A stretch of DNA of 64,000 nucleotides, from NCBI RefSeq assembly GCF_018613325.1, contig NZ_JAGGQJ010000026.1, positions 109,200 through 173,199 of the forward strand, given 5' to 3'. The translations under genes and the position numbers were made by a program. Numbering within the stretch: position 1 is the first letter of the stretch; the number at the start of each line of letters is the position of its first letter. Positions 8,078 to 16,158 of the stretch are shown here, one piece after another. The DNA is from Bacillus sp. ISL-34. GTDB taxonomy: Bacteria > Bacillota > Bacilli > Bacillales > DSM-1321. The notes under the pieces are model-generated. The model was given only the letters and a program-made list of their open reading frames with translations, searched no databases and had not been told where the DNA came from.

Positions 8078-9319
8078 ATGTTTTCAAATGGTAGAGGAAT
8101 GGTCATCGTTTTCTTGTTCTTGGCAGGGGTAATAAATTATCTGGACCGATCTGCACTGTCCATTGCAGCTCCGTTCATCCAAGATGACTTATCTTTAACA
8201 GCAACACAGATGGGGATTATTTTTAGTAGCTTTTCAGTTGGTTACGCCATATTTAATTTCCTTGGAGGAATGGCGTCCGATAAATGGGGTGCAAAGCTTA
8301 CGCTTTTCGTGGCGATGATCGTTTGGTCTTTATTCAGTGGTGCACTTGTACTGGCTGTCGGTTTTGTCAGTATGATAATCATCCGCATCTTGTTTGGAAT
8401 GGGAGAAGGCCCTCTTTCGGCAACCATCAATAAAATGGTGAATAACTGGTTTCCGGCTAATCAACGGGCATCTGTCGTTGGTTTGACGAATAGCGGGACG
8501 CCACTTGGTGGCGCCATCGCAGGTCCGATTGTTGGATTTATTGCCATCTCATATGGATGGAGAGTTTCTTTCATTGCCATAATGGTGATTGGTCTTATAT
8601 GGGCGATTTGCTGGTGGAAGTTCGTTAAAGAAAAACCAGAAGAGTCAAAAGAACAGAAATATACGGGGAAATCTTATGTAGCGGCAACATCTGAAGGGAA
8701 GTTGAAATTCACCTTTTATTTAAAACAAAAAACGGTTTTGTTTACAGCTCTAGCGTTTTTTTCCTACAACTATATTCTCTTCTTTTTCTTAACTTGGTTC
8801 CCAAGCTATTTGGTGGATGCACGCGGCCTAAGTGTAGAAAATATGAGTATCATTACTGTGATTCCTTGGATTTTTGGATTCATCGGACTTGCTTTGGGTG
8901 GATTCGTGTCGGATTTCTTCTTTAAAAAGTTCGCTCAAAAAGGCGTTTTATTCTCACGTAAACTCGTGCTTGTAACATGTTTGTTCTTATCGGCGGTATG
9001 TATCGGTTTTGCCGGACTTGTATCGACAACGGTCAGTGCGGTAACGCTTGTCGCACTATCCGTCTTCTTCCTCTATTTGACTGGTGCCATTTACTGGGCA
9101 ATCGTCAACGATGTCGTAGACCCTGGTAATGTTGGATCTGTTGGAGGTTTTATGCATTTCTTGGCAAATACAGCAGGAATCATCGGACCGACGTTAACAG
9201 GATACATTGTCGATACCTCAGGCACATACACAGTTGCATTCTTGCTTGCAGGTGGTTTGGCCATCGTTGCATCGCTTGCAGTCATCCGTTTTGTACGACC
9301 GATTGTAAAGCCTGTGTAA
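8078..9319 (+). CDS. MFS hexuronate/aldonate transporter (ACS family, ExuT/GudP-like)
   Basis: A 413-residue, 12-helix major facilitator of the anion:cation symporter family. NYLDRSALSIAAP in helix 1, GGMASDKWGAK in the loop 2-3 motif and GMGEGPLSATINKMVNNWFP (around residue 110) are the usual ACS signatures of hexuronate, glucarate and galactonate carriers. The start is ATG 8078 behind AGGGGGG (8065-8070). An upstream in-frame TTG lies in the cre palindrome and has no ribosome site. Operator and cre both precede it. It is the only visible importer for the sugar acids degraded by the flanking genes. Which acid it carries is not clear. Confidence 0.87.
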   Translation: MFSNGRGMVIVFLFLAGVINYLDRSALSIAAPFIQDDLSLTATQMGIIFSSFSVGYAIFNFLGGMASDKWGAKLTLFVAMIVWSLFSGALVLAVGFVSMIIIRILFGMGEGPLSATINKMVNNWFPANQRASVVGLTNSGTPLGGAIAGPIVGFIAISYGWRVSFIAIMVIGLIWAICWWKFVKEKPEESKEQKYTGKSYVAATSEGKLKFTFYLKQKTVLFTALAFFSYNYILFFFLTWFPSYLVDARGLSVENMSIITVIPWIFGFIGLALGGFVSDFFFKKFAQKGVLFSRKLVLVTCLFLSAVCIGFAGLVSTTVSAVTLVALSVFFLYLTGAIYWAIVNDVVDPGNVGSVGGFMHFLANTAGIIGPTLTGYIVDTSGTYTVAFLLAGGLAIVASLAVIRFVRPIVKPV

Positions 9320-9330
9320 TAGATTGTTAG

Positions 9331-9371
9331 AATGGAAGTGTCTCCCAAAAGGAAGACACTTCCATTTTTTA
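9331..9371 (+). terminator. terminator after MFS carrier
   Basis: AATGGAAGTGTCTCC pairs with GGAAGACACTTCCATT with one small irregularity, and is followed by TTTTTT. It lies 11 bases after the carrier stop. Confidence 0.85.
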
Positions 9372-9400
9372 TGGATAATATGCATGTTTAATAGGCATGC

Positions 9401-10270
9401 CTAGCGCATCCGATTTTCTTTTCGAAATGTAGCTGGTGTCTTTTCAGTGTATTTTTTAAAGGTACGAAAAAATTGGGGCATGCTTTCAAAACCACACATT
9501 TCAGCAATATTGGCAATGGTATGATTCGTTTCCAGTAAAAGTTCCTTTGCCTTGATGATTCTTTTCGTATTTAAATACACGATTAAGCCAATTCCAGTCG
9601 TTTCCTTAAAAACTCTGCTGAAATGAGCGGGACTGACCAAAGCTTTTTGTGCAAGTATTGTCAAATTCAATGAATCATCGATATGTTCACTAATATAGAT
9701 TAAAATATCTTTGATCCATTCTGAACTATAGCTATTGCCCTCAGGTAAATCTTCTTTGCCATTTTTCCGGGTACGGTATAAATCAAGTATGATCTGGTGA
9801 ACGATCAGCAAACAAGCATGCCTCGAGCCCGTTGTTTGGCCAGTTGTTTCTTGCAGGATGAGCTGTAGCTGTTCCTCCAACTTTACTTGTTTCTTTTGCG
9901 GCAATGATATTTTATAATTCTTACTCTTTTTTGTCAGATCAAACAAATGTAAATATGAAAGAGAATCATCTACCATATCTTTATATATCAATGTGGGACT
10001 GAAAAAGATAATGGTGGAGGTAACAGGGTCGTCCTTATTCGGTAATGCCCTATGAATGGTATTATTCGGGATCAGGAATACATCCCCTTGCTGCATATCA
10101 TAAAACACATCACCGATAAAAAAGGTCCCTTTACCGTTATAAACATAAACAATTTCATAATAGTCATGCATATGATCGGACAATTCATTCTGCGGACTTT
10201 TCGTATCTTGATAGACAAAAGAAAATGGGAAGAGTAAATCATGATTTAATGCATTATGGATTTTTTTCAT
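9401..10270 (-). CDS. AraC-family regulator with cupin sensor domain
   Basis: A 289-residue regulator. The N-terminal cupin part contains HMHDYYEIVYVYNGKG and GDVFLIPNNTIH (residues 30-75). The C-terminal part holds the two AraC helix-turn-helix units, with SPAHFSRVFKETTG and IAEMCGFESMPQFFRTFKKY (around residues 215-280). ATG at 10270 has AGGAG eight bases upstream. It is divergent from uxaA across a 231-base gap, so control of the uxaA unit by a sugar-acid ligand is likely but inferred. Its codon use and composition do not stand out. Confidence 0.88.
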   Translation of the reverse strand: MKKIHNALNHDLLFPFSFVYQDTKSPQNELSDHMHDYYEIVYVYNGKGTFFIGDVFYDMQQGDVFLIPNNTIHRALPNKDDPVTSTIIFFSPTLIYKDMVDDSLSYLHLFDLTKKSKNYKISLPQKKQVKLEEQLQLILQETTGQTTGSRHACLLIVHQIILDLYRTRKNGKEDLPEGNSYSSEWIKDILIYISEHIDDSLNLTILAQKALVSPAHFSRVFKETTGIGLIVYLNTKRIIKAKELLLETNHTIANIAEMCGFESMPQFFRTFKKYTEKTPATFRKENRMR

Positions 10271-10354
10271 TTGTTCATCTCCTGAAAGTATAATACAACA
10301 AGAATGAGTATATTTATAGCAAAATATGCAATTTTTATTTCAAAAATTGATGTT

Positions 10355-10417
10355 AAAATTAAAATAGATTTAAAAATTAAAATAGATTTAAAAATTAAAA
10401 TAGATTTAAAAATTAAA
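10355..10417. repeat. 18-bp AT-rich tandem repeat, three and a half copies
   Basis: Three perfect copies of AAAATTAAAATAGATTTA start at 10355, 10373 and 10391, and a broken fourth follows. The array lies in the divergent promoter region of the AraC regulator and uxaA, about 85 bases before the uxaA start. It could be an UP-like or regulator-binding array, or a simple slippage product. Confidence 0.9.
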
Positions 10418-10432
10418 TAATTCAAGCAAAAA

Positions 10433-10448
10433 ATGAAAGGGCTTTCGG
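10433..10448. promoter_or_regulatory. weak cre-like site before uxaA
   Basis: ATGAAAGGGCTTTCGG fits 13 of 16 positions of the cre consensus, but it lacks the central C and the final A. It lies 54 bases before uxaA. A TTGACG at 10455-10460 could be a -35 box, but no good -10 follows at standard spacing. Confidence 0.3.
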
Positions 10449-10501
10449 AATGGGTTGACGTTTGGTTTTGAACGCCTTCACTCAAGATAAGGAGGGACAA
10501 A

Positions 10502-12007
10502 ATGAATAAATTTGTTCAATTGCATTCAAACGATGATGTTGTTATTTCCTTGGAGGGGATTCATAAAGGACAAAGCCTCCAGATTCAAACGGTAGACAGG
10601 GGAATGATCCATATCAAGGCAAGTGACGACATTCCTAAAGGGCATAAAATGTTAGTGAAACCGGTTAAAAGAGGAGGAGACGTAATCAAATTTGGCTACT
10701 CGATCGGAAAAGCCAAAGAAGATATCTCCATTGGCGATTGGGTCCACACCCATAATCTAGCATCCGGTTTGCATGGTATATTGGATTATTCCTATAAACC
10801 CAGCAGTCAAAATATAAAAGAGCATAGTCAAAATCATACCTTCCAAGGATATATCCGTGAAAATGGGGAAGTGGGTATCCGGAATGAAATTTGGATCATC
10901 AACACGGTTGGCTGCATTAATAAAACATGTGAAGTTCTCGCTAAAATGGGAAATGAGCAGTTTAAAGATCGGCAAATCGATGGGGTTCACCACTTTTCCC
11001 ACCCATACGGTTGTTCTCAATTGGGAGATGATTTGACACATACACAGAAACTATTAGCGGCCTTGGTTCAACATCCAAATGCAGCAGGCGTTTTAGTTGT
11101 AGGATTAGGATGCGAGAACAATCAAATCGAAGCATTTAAAGAAGTCATCGGCGAATTTCCTCCAAATCGCATTAAATTTTTAAAAGCCCAGGAGGTTCAA
11201 GATGAATTGGAGACCGGCTTACGTTTAATGGGGGAATTAGTGGAATATGCGGAGGGGTTCGTACGCATGCCCGTACCGGTTTCAAAGTTGAAAATAGGCT
11301 TGAAGTGCGGGGGTTCCGATGGATTTTCTGGCATTACCGCTAATCCATTGGTTGGTGCGGTTTCCGACCTTATAGTAGAAAATGGAGGGACCACGATATT
11401 GACAGAGGTTCCTGAGATGTTTGGAGCGGAAACGATATTGATGAATAGGGCAAGAGATGAAGAAACCTTTAATAAAATCGTTGGCCTTATTAATGATTTC
11501 AAACAGTATTTCATTCGCCATGATCAGGAAATTTATGAAAACCCTTCACCCGGAAACAAGGAAGGCGGCATAAGTACGCTGGAGGAAAAATCACTTGGGT
11601 GCACACAAAAAGGCGGCCATGCCACTGTAGTGGATGTAAGTCCATATGGAGAACGGGTAGTGAAGCATGGTTTGAATTTAATCAATTCGCCTGGAAATGA
11701 CCTGATTTCGGTGACGGCTTTGGCAGCAGCGGGTGCACATATCGTTCTGTTCACTACGGGAAGGGGAACACCATTTGGCGGACCGGTGCCAACTGTGAAA
11801 ATAGCAACGAATTCAGATTTAGCCGATCGTAAAAAATACTGGATTGATTATAATGCCGGGCAGTTAATTGAAGGTCAAAAGATCGATGAATTAAAGGACG
11901 ATTTATTCCAATACATTCTTGAGCTTTCATCAGGTAAAAAGAAAACGAATAATGAAAAATTCGGATATAGGGAGATAAGCATCTTTAAAGAAGGCGTCAT
12001 TCTCTAA
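10502..12007 (+). CDS. uxaA: altronate dehydratase
   Basis: A 501-residue UxaA/GarD-family dehydratase, converting D-altronate to KDG. It is a single chain with an N-terminal SAF domain (residues 1-95, including IGDWVHTHNLASG) and a large catalytic domain. Conserved cysteine segments are HPYGCSQLGDD (around residue 167), GLGCENNQIE (around residue 202) and LKCGGSDGFSGITANP (around residue 267). The C-terminal FTTGRGTPFGGPVPTVKIA is typical too. Galactarate dehydratase is the main alternative, but the uxaB two genes downstream favours altronate. The start is ATG 10502 behind AAGGAGGG. Confidence 0.88.
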   Translation: MNKFVQLHSNDDVVISLEGIHKGQSLQIQTVDRGMIHIKASDDIPKGHKMLVKPVKRGGDVIKFGYSIGKAKEDISIGDWVHTHNLASGLHGILDYSYKPSSQNIKEHSQNHTFQGYIRENGEVGIRNEIWIINTVGCINKTCEVLAKMGNEQFKDRQIDGVHHFSHPYGCSQLGDDLTHTQKLLAALVQHPNAAGVLVVGLGCENNQIEAFKEVIGEFPPNRIKFLKAQEVQDELETGLRLMGELVEYAEGFVRMPVPVSKLKIGLKCGGSDGFSGITANPLVGAVSDLIVENGGTTILTEVPEMFGAETILMNRARDEETFNKIVGLINDFKQYFIRHDQEIYENPSPGNKEGGISTLEEKSLGCTQKGGHATVVDVSPYGERVVKHGLNLINSPGNDLISVTALAAAGAHIVLFTTGRGTPFGGPVPTVKIATNSDLADRKKYWIDYNAGQLIEGQKIDELKDDLFQYILELSSGKKKTNNEKFGYREISIFKEGVIL

Positions 12008-12051
12008 CAGGTGTACATATCTATTAAGTTATTAAAAAGGAGTGTTATTCA

Positions 12052-13065
12052 GTGAAAAGTATCGTTTGTGAACAGCCTTTTGAATTTAAGATGATACAGT
12101 CGGAAAAACCCGTACCAAACTCGGGGGAAGCTTTGATTCGTGTGCGGCGCATAGGTATATGCGGTACGGATATTCATGCCTATGGAGGTAATCAGCCCTT
12201 TTTTAGCTATCCTCGAATACTTGGCCATGAATTATCCGGTTATATTGAGTCCATACCAGAGAATGAATCAGGGCTTAATGTAGGGGATCAAGTATCGATC
12301 ATCCCCTATATGGAATGTGGAAAATGCCTGGCTTGCAGAAGTGGAAAAACGAACTGCTGTACAGATATGAAAGTGTTGGGTGTACATGCTGAAGGCGGCA
12401 TGAGTGAGTGGATTACGGTTCCTTACAATCATTTGGTGAGAACCGAGGGTCTCACACTTGACCAATCCGCAATGATAGAACCTTTAAGTATAGGGGCTCA
12501 CGCAGTCAGGCGCGCTGCTATACAAAAAGGGGAATTTGCAATTGTGATCGGTGCTGGTCCAATTGGCTTGGGAGTCATGGCATTCGCTAAAGAACAGGGT
12601 GCGAAGGTGATCGCGATGGATGTAAATGATGAACGCCTTGCATTTGCTGGCAAATGGGCAAATGCCGATTATACTTTGAACGTTTTGGAGAATCCAATTG
12701 AAAAATTAGCCGAGTTGACGAATGGAGATATGCCAAGCGTGGTATTTGATGCGACAGGTAATGCTAAATCAATGATGGATTCATTTAAATATCCTGCTCA
12801 CGGCGGAAGATTGATTTATGTAGGATTAGTTAAAGCGGAAATTTCCTTTAATGATCCTGAATTCCACAGTAAAGAGCTTACATTAATGGGAAGCCGTAAT
12901 GCAACAAGGGATGACTTTGATTATGTCGTGAATACGCTGAAGAATGGCAAGCTGGATATGAGCCAGTATATTACACACCGCACACATTTGGATGAAATGA
13001 TCAATCTGTTTGAAGGGTGGTTAACTCCTGAAGCTAAAGTGATCAAGGCGATTGTCGAAATATAA
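12052..13065 (+). CDS. zinc-binding dehydrogenase, L-galactonate/L-gulonate 5-dehydrogenase type
   Basis: A 337-residue medium-chain dehydrogenase. CGTDIHAYGG (around residue 37), GHELSGYIE and CGKCLACRSGKTNCC (structural zinc cysteines, around residue 92) are visible, with GAGPIG (around residue 165) for NAD. The start is GTG 12052 with AAAAGGAGTG upstream. It lies between uxaA and uxaB, so oxidation of L-galactonate to tagaturonate, feeding UxaB, is the simplest proposal. It would be the partner of the zinc dehydrogenase at 3158, which serves the uxu branch. The substrate is inferred. Confidence 0.82.
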   Translation: MKSIVCEQPFEFKMIQSEKPVPNSGEALIRVRRIGICGTDIHAYGGNQPFFSYPRILGHELSGYIESIPENESGLNVGDQVSIIPYMECGKCLACRSGKTNCCTDMKVLGVHAEGGMSEWITVPYNHLVRTEGLTLDQSAMIEPLSIGAHAVRRAAIQKGEFAIVIGAGPIGLGVMAFAKEQGAKVIAMDVNDERLAFAGKWANADYTLNVLENPIEKLAELTNGDMPSVVFDATGNAKSMMDSFKYPAHGGRLIYVGLVKAEISFNDPEFHSKELTLMGSRNATRDDFDYVVNTLKNGKLDMSQYITHRTHLDEMINLFEGWLTPEAKVIKAIVEI

Positions 13066-13148
13066 GCATTCTGTATGCTGTCATAAGGGCAACCTCTTGA
13101 AAGCGCAATCCTAATTGGATATTTCTATTAGAAAGGAGTTCCTTGATC

Positions 13149-14636
13149 ATGAACATAAATAAAAGTCAACTGAAGCGTCTGAGTAAAGATACAAAAGCTG
13201 TCCAAAATCCACATATGATGGATTTTTCCATAAAAGTATTGCAGATTGGGGAGGGGAATTTTCTTCGAGGCTTCTTTGATTGGATGATTCATGAATGTAA
13301 TAAACAAGGTCATTTCATGGGAAGTATTGCAGTTACCCAGCCTCGCCCCGCCGGAAAAGGGAAAATAGAGGAAGTAAAGCGGCAAGATGGACTGTATACC
13401 TTAATGTTACGTGGTTTTCACCAAGGGGAGAAGGTGGAACATACAGAGATCATTTCCGTTTTTTCGAAGGTGATTGATCCATATGAAGAATGGATGGGAT
13501 TTTTAGCACTATCCGAAAATCCTGAATTGGAATTTGTAGTTTCCAACACGACTGAAGCAGGACTCAAATACCAGCCGATTCCTTTGGAAGATGGAAAGCC
13601 GATTGAATCTTTTCCAGGAAAACTGACTGCATTTTTGTATCATCGTTATCTGCATTTCAACGGAGATGCCAAAAAAGGACTGATCATGCTTCCATGTGAG
13701 CTTTTAGAGAGAAATGGTGATTCATTGAAGCAATGTGTTCTTAAGCATAGCGGGGATTGGGATTTACCAAAGCCATTCATGGAGTGGGTGGACCGGGACA
13801 ACCTATTCCTAAACTCGCTTGTAGACCGTATCGTTACAGGATTCCCAGCCAATGAGTCGGAAACGCTATTCGCGGCATGGGGATATGAGGATACTCTGCT
13901 AAATACGGCAGAACCCTATCATTTATGGGCTATTGAAGGTGACCCTTCTATTGATGAACGTCTGCCTTTACAACAATCCGGCTTAAATGTGCGTTGGGTA
14001 AAAGATTTAACTCCTTATCAAATGAGGAAGGTTCGGATTCTTAATGGTTCACATACCTTGATGGCTCCTTTAGGGATTTTATCTGGATTGGAAGAAGTAA
14101 AACAGGCAATCGATCATTCGGAATTCAACCAATTTCTGAGCAATGCCATTCAAAAGGAAATAATTCCTTCATTACCTTTTGATCAAAATGAGATGATGCT
14201 ATATGGGGAAAGTGTTCTTGAGCGATTTAAGAATCCTTTTGTACATCACCTCCTGGCCGATATTTCGCTGAACAGCATTTCGAAGTTTAAGGTTCGTCTC
14301 CTGCCCACATTAGAGGAATATCATAGGGTGAAAGGCAGGCTGCCTGACTGTATCGTACGAGGTTTTTCGGGCCTGATCCGATTTTATAAGGTTCACGAAA
14401 TGAAGGGGGATTATATTGGTAAAAGCTTTTCGGGTAAAGTCTATGTCGTCAAAGACGATATAAAGTCAATTGAATTTTTTAGGGAACAATGGCTTCGTTA
14501 TGAGAGGGGAGAAATCCCGCTTAGACAATTGATAGAGGCCACCTTAAGTAATCAATATTTATGGGGGAAGGATTTGAGCGATATCCCGAACCTAGGAAAC
14601 GAATTATGCCAATATCTAGAAGGGATGATTGACTGA
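13149..14636 (+). CDS. uxaB: tagaturonate reductase (altronate oxidoreductase)
   Basis: A 495-residue member of the long-chain mannitol dehydrogenase family. LQIGEGNFLRGFFDWMIHE at the N-terminus is the NAD-binding entry of UxaB, SNTTEAGL follows around residue 120, and KVRILNGSHTLMAPLG (around residue 298) is the catalytic Lys/Asn/His segment. It reduces D-tagaturonate to D-altronate for UxaA. GAAAGGAG (13131-13137) could serve TTG 13143 or ATG 13149, and I prefer the ATG. It is the last gene of its unit. Confidence 0.9.
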   Translation: MNINKSQLKRLSKDTKAVQNPHMMDFSIKVLQIGEGNFLRGFFDWMIHECNKQGHFMGSIAVTQPRPAGKGKIEEVKRQDGLYTLMLRGFHQGEKVEHTEIISVFSKVIDPYEEWMGFLALSENPELEFVVSNTTEAGLKYQPIPLEDGKPIESFPGKLTAFLYHRYLHFNGDAKKGLIMLPCELLERNGDSLKQCVLKHSGDWDLPKPFMEWVDRDNLFLNSLVDRIVTGFPANESETLFAAWGYEDTLLNTAEPYHLWAIEGDPSIDERLPLQQSGLNVRWVKDLTPYQMRKVRILNGSHTLMAPLGILSGLEEVKQAIDHSEFNQFLSNAIQKEIIPSLPFDQNEMMLYGESVLERFKNPFVHHLLADISLNSISKFKVRLLPTLEEYHRVKGRLPDCIVRGFSGLIRFYKVHEMKGDYIGKSFSGKVYVVKDDIKSIEFFREQWLRYERGEIPLRQLIEATLSNQYLWGKDLSDIPNLGNELCQYLEGMID

Positions 14637-14715
14637 AATTATCTTTGGGCAAGGTTAAGTTCATGAATTTCCTTCCTATCTCTTATTTTTTTCTTTATTT
14701 TATTTGTATTTTTGG

Positions 14716-14721
14716 TATACT
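14716..14721 (+). promoter_or_regulatory. candidate extended -10 element for the riboswitch transcript
   Basis: TATACT preceded by GG lies about 75 bases before the aptamer. The upstream T-rich stretch offers only a poor -35 box. I saw no better promoter in 14637-14795. Confidence 0.35.
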
Positions 14722-14794
14722 GAATTAGTGATATTTTTTCTTGGTAGTTTCCTATGGAAAGATATTAAAAGAATTACATATTCTTTATTCCCGT

Positions 14795-14928
14795 GAAGGG
14801 GAGTAGCGTCAGGGATAACCTGAAATAAAGTCGTCATTACGTGGGAATTCCACCGGCTTTATTGGCCTAATTCATTTAGTGCTTAGCGAGACCTTTGCCA
14901 TTTATGGCAGAGGTCTCTTTATTTTTGT
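14795..14928 (+). ncRNA. yybP-ykoY manganese riboswitch with terminator
   Basis: The aptamer opens with AAGGGGAGTAGCGTC (14796-14810), which matches the family's conserved 5' element. The internal GTCGTCATTACGTGGG follows, and the strand GCTTAGCGAGACCTTT (14881-14896) closes P1. That same strand is the left arm of a terminator: GAGACCTTTGCC pairs with GGCAGAGGTCTC, then TTTATTTTT (to 14925). P1 and terminator are therefore exclusive. In this family Mn2+ stabilises the aptamer and turns expression on, which suits the TerC/YjbE gene that follows. Confidence 0.93.
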
Positions 14929-14943
14929 AAAAGGGAGGAAACT

Positions 14944-15651
14944 GTGTTGGATTTTTTAACAGGTGAATTTATTTCAGGACTTTTAGCGATCATTATGATA
15001 GATTTGGTTCTGGCCGGTGATAATGCGATCCTTATTGGATTGGCTGCAAGAAAGCTTCCAAAAGAACAGCAAAAAAAGGTGATAATATGGGGAGCGGTCG
15101 GGGCAATTGTTATAAGGATCATCGCAACGCTGCTGGTTGTTTGGCTATTAGAGGTGCCTGGACTGCATTTAATAGGGGGATTACTTCTTGTATGGATCGC
15201 TTATAAGCTCCTTATCGAAGAAGAGGAACATGATTTGAAGCCTGCAGACTCGATGTGGGCTGCCATAAAAACTATTATTATTGCGGATGCTTTGATGGGA
15301 TTGGATAACGTCCTAGCGGTGGCAGGTGCATCTCATGGTAACTTCACTTTAGTCGTGATCGGTTTACTTGTATCTATCCCAGTAGTGATGTATGGAAGCA
15401 CTTTGATCCTGAAACTGATTGAACGTTTCCCAGTCATCATAATAATTGGAGCGGGAATACTAGGCTGGACTGCTGCTAAAATGATCGTAGCTGAACCTTT
15501 CATGCACGACTACTTTGTAAATCCATTCATTAAATATGGATTTGAAGCGATAGTGGTGATTGGAATCCTGGTTGCTGGGACTTCAAGGCAGAAAAATATA
15601 GAAAAAGAAAAAGCAAACAGAGAAAAAATGCAAATCGAACGTAATGGATAA
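14944..15651 (+). CDS. TerC/YjbE-family membrane protein, manganese export type
   Basis: A 235-residue integral membrane protein with about seven helices. The acidic intramembrane motifs DLVLAGDNAILIGLA (around residue 20) and ALMGLDNVLAVAGASHG (around residue 118) mark the TerC family. Bacillus YjbE and YkoY members act in Mn2+ efflux or metalation of exported proteins. The start is GTG 14944 behind AAGGGAGGAAA. It lies directly under the yybP-ykoY riboswitch, which gives strong functional support. YjbE versus YkoY cannot be separated with certainty by eye. Confidence 0.9.
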   Translation: MLDFLTGEFISGLLAIIMIDLVLAGDNAILIGLAARKLPKEQQKKVIIWGAVGAIVIRIIATLLVVWLLEVPGLHLIGGLLLVWIAYKLLIEEEEHDLKPADSMWAAIKTIIIADALMGLDNVLAVAGASHGNFTLVVIGLLVSIPVVMYGSTLILKLIERFPVIIIIGAGILGWTAAKMIVAEPFMHDYFVNPFIKYGFEAIVVIGILVAGTSRQKNIEKEKANREKMQIERNG

Positions 15652-15660
15652 TGGATACAA

Positions 15661-15694
15661 AGAGACCTTTCGAAAATGAAAGGTCTCTTCTTTT
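15661..15694 (+). terminator. terminator after terC-like gene
   Basis: AGAGACCTTT pairs with AAAGGTCTCT (15679-15688), followed by TCTTTTT. The left arm shares GAGACCTTT with the riboswitch P1/terminator strand upstream. Confidence 0.85.
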
Positions 15695-15783
15695 TGTCTA
15701 AGCCCGAATGATATAAGTTACAAAACAACTTTAAGAGGTAGTTTGTACTTAATTAAAGTGCTATTTTGCATATACAACTTTAA

Positions 15784-15828
15784 AAACCCAGCTATCTTCA
15801 CATGAGAAGATTAGCTGGGTTTCTTTAT
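15784..15828 (+). terminator. second, orphan terminator-like hairpin
   Basis: AAACCCAGCTA pairs with TAGCTGGGTTT, with inner pairing of TCTTC and GAAGA, and is followed by TCTTTATT. It lies 90 bases beyond the terC terminator. No gene is visible between the two. Confidence 0.6.
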
Positions 15829-15919
15829 TATATACGTCCAATCACTCTATTTCGGTGGTATCGATGTAAGGTGGGGTGTAGAGCTTTTCCTTTCATTAGG
15901 AAGGATTCGATATTTTTAC

Positions 15920-15946
15920 TTTACAATTATTTACCTAGTATTTAAA
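15920..15946 (+). promoter_or_regulatory. candidate PhoP box before the phn-type operon
   Basis: TTTACA (15920), TTTACC (15930) and TTTAAA (15941) are direct repeats spaced 10-11 bases apart, as PhoP needs (TTHACA-like repeats with short spacers). They lie about 210 bases before the phnD start. The gap 15829-16158 shows no gene. Confidence 0.35.
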
Positions 15947-16158
15947 CAAGGCAAAAATTCACTTAATAATCTATCTGTATATTATTAGTTGAATACAAGT
16001 TGAATACCGAGAGAGGTGTGAGGCAAATCCAATTTATAATTTTTGATAGTTAAGAAGACATTAGGGGGTAATTAAAAATTTGGAGACTGTTTAACAAAAT
16101 TGAGGTCAGTGATCCATTAAATGATTGTTAAATTAATTCAAAGAAGGAGATAAACAAA

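Noticed and set aside
10267..10500. Minus-strand frame of 77 residues with IFKSIL repeats
   Set aside because: It is a translation of the AT-rich 18-bp tandem repeat in a promoter region, with no family match or ribosome site.
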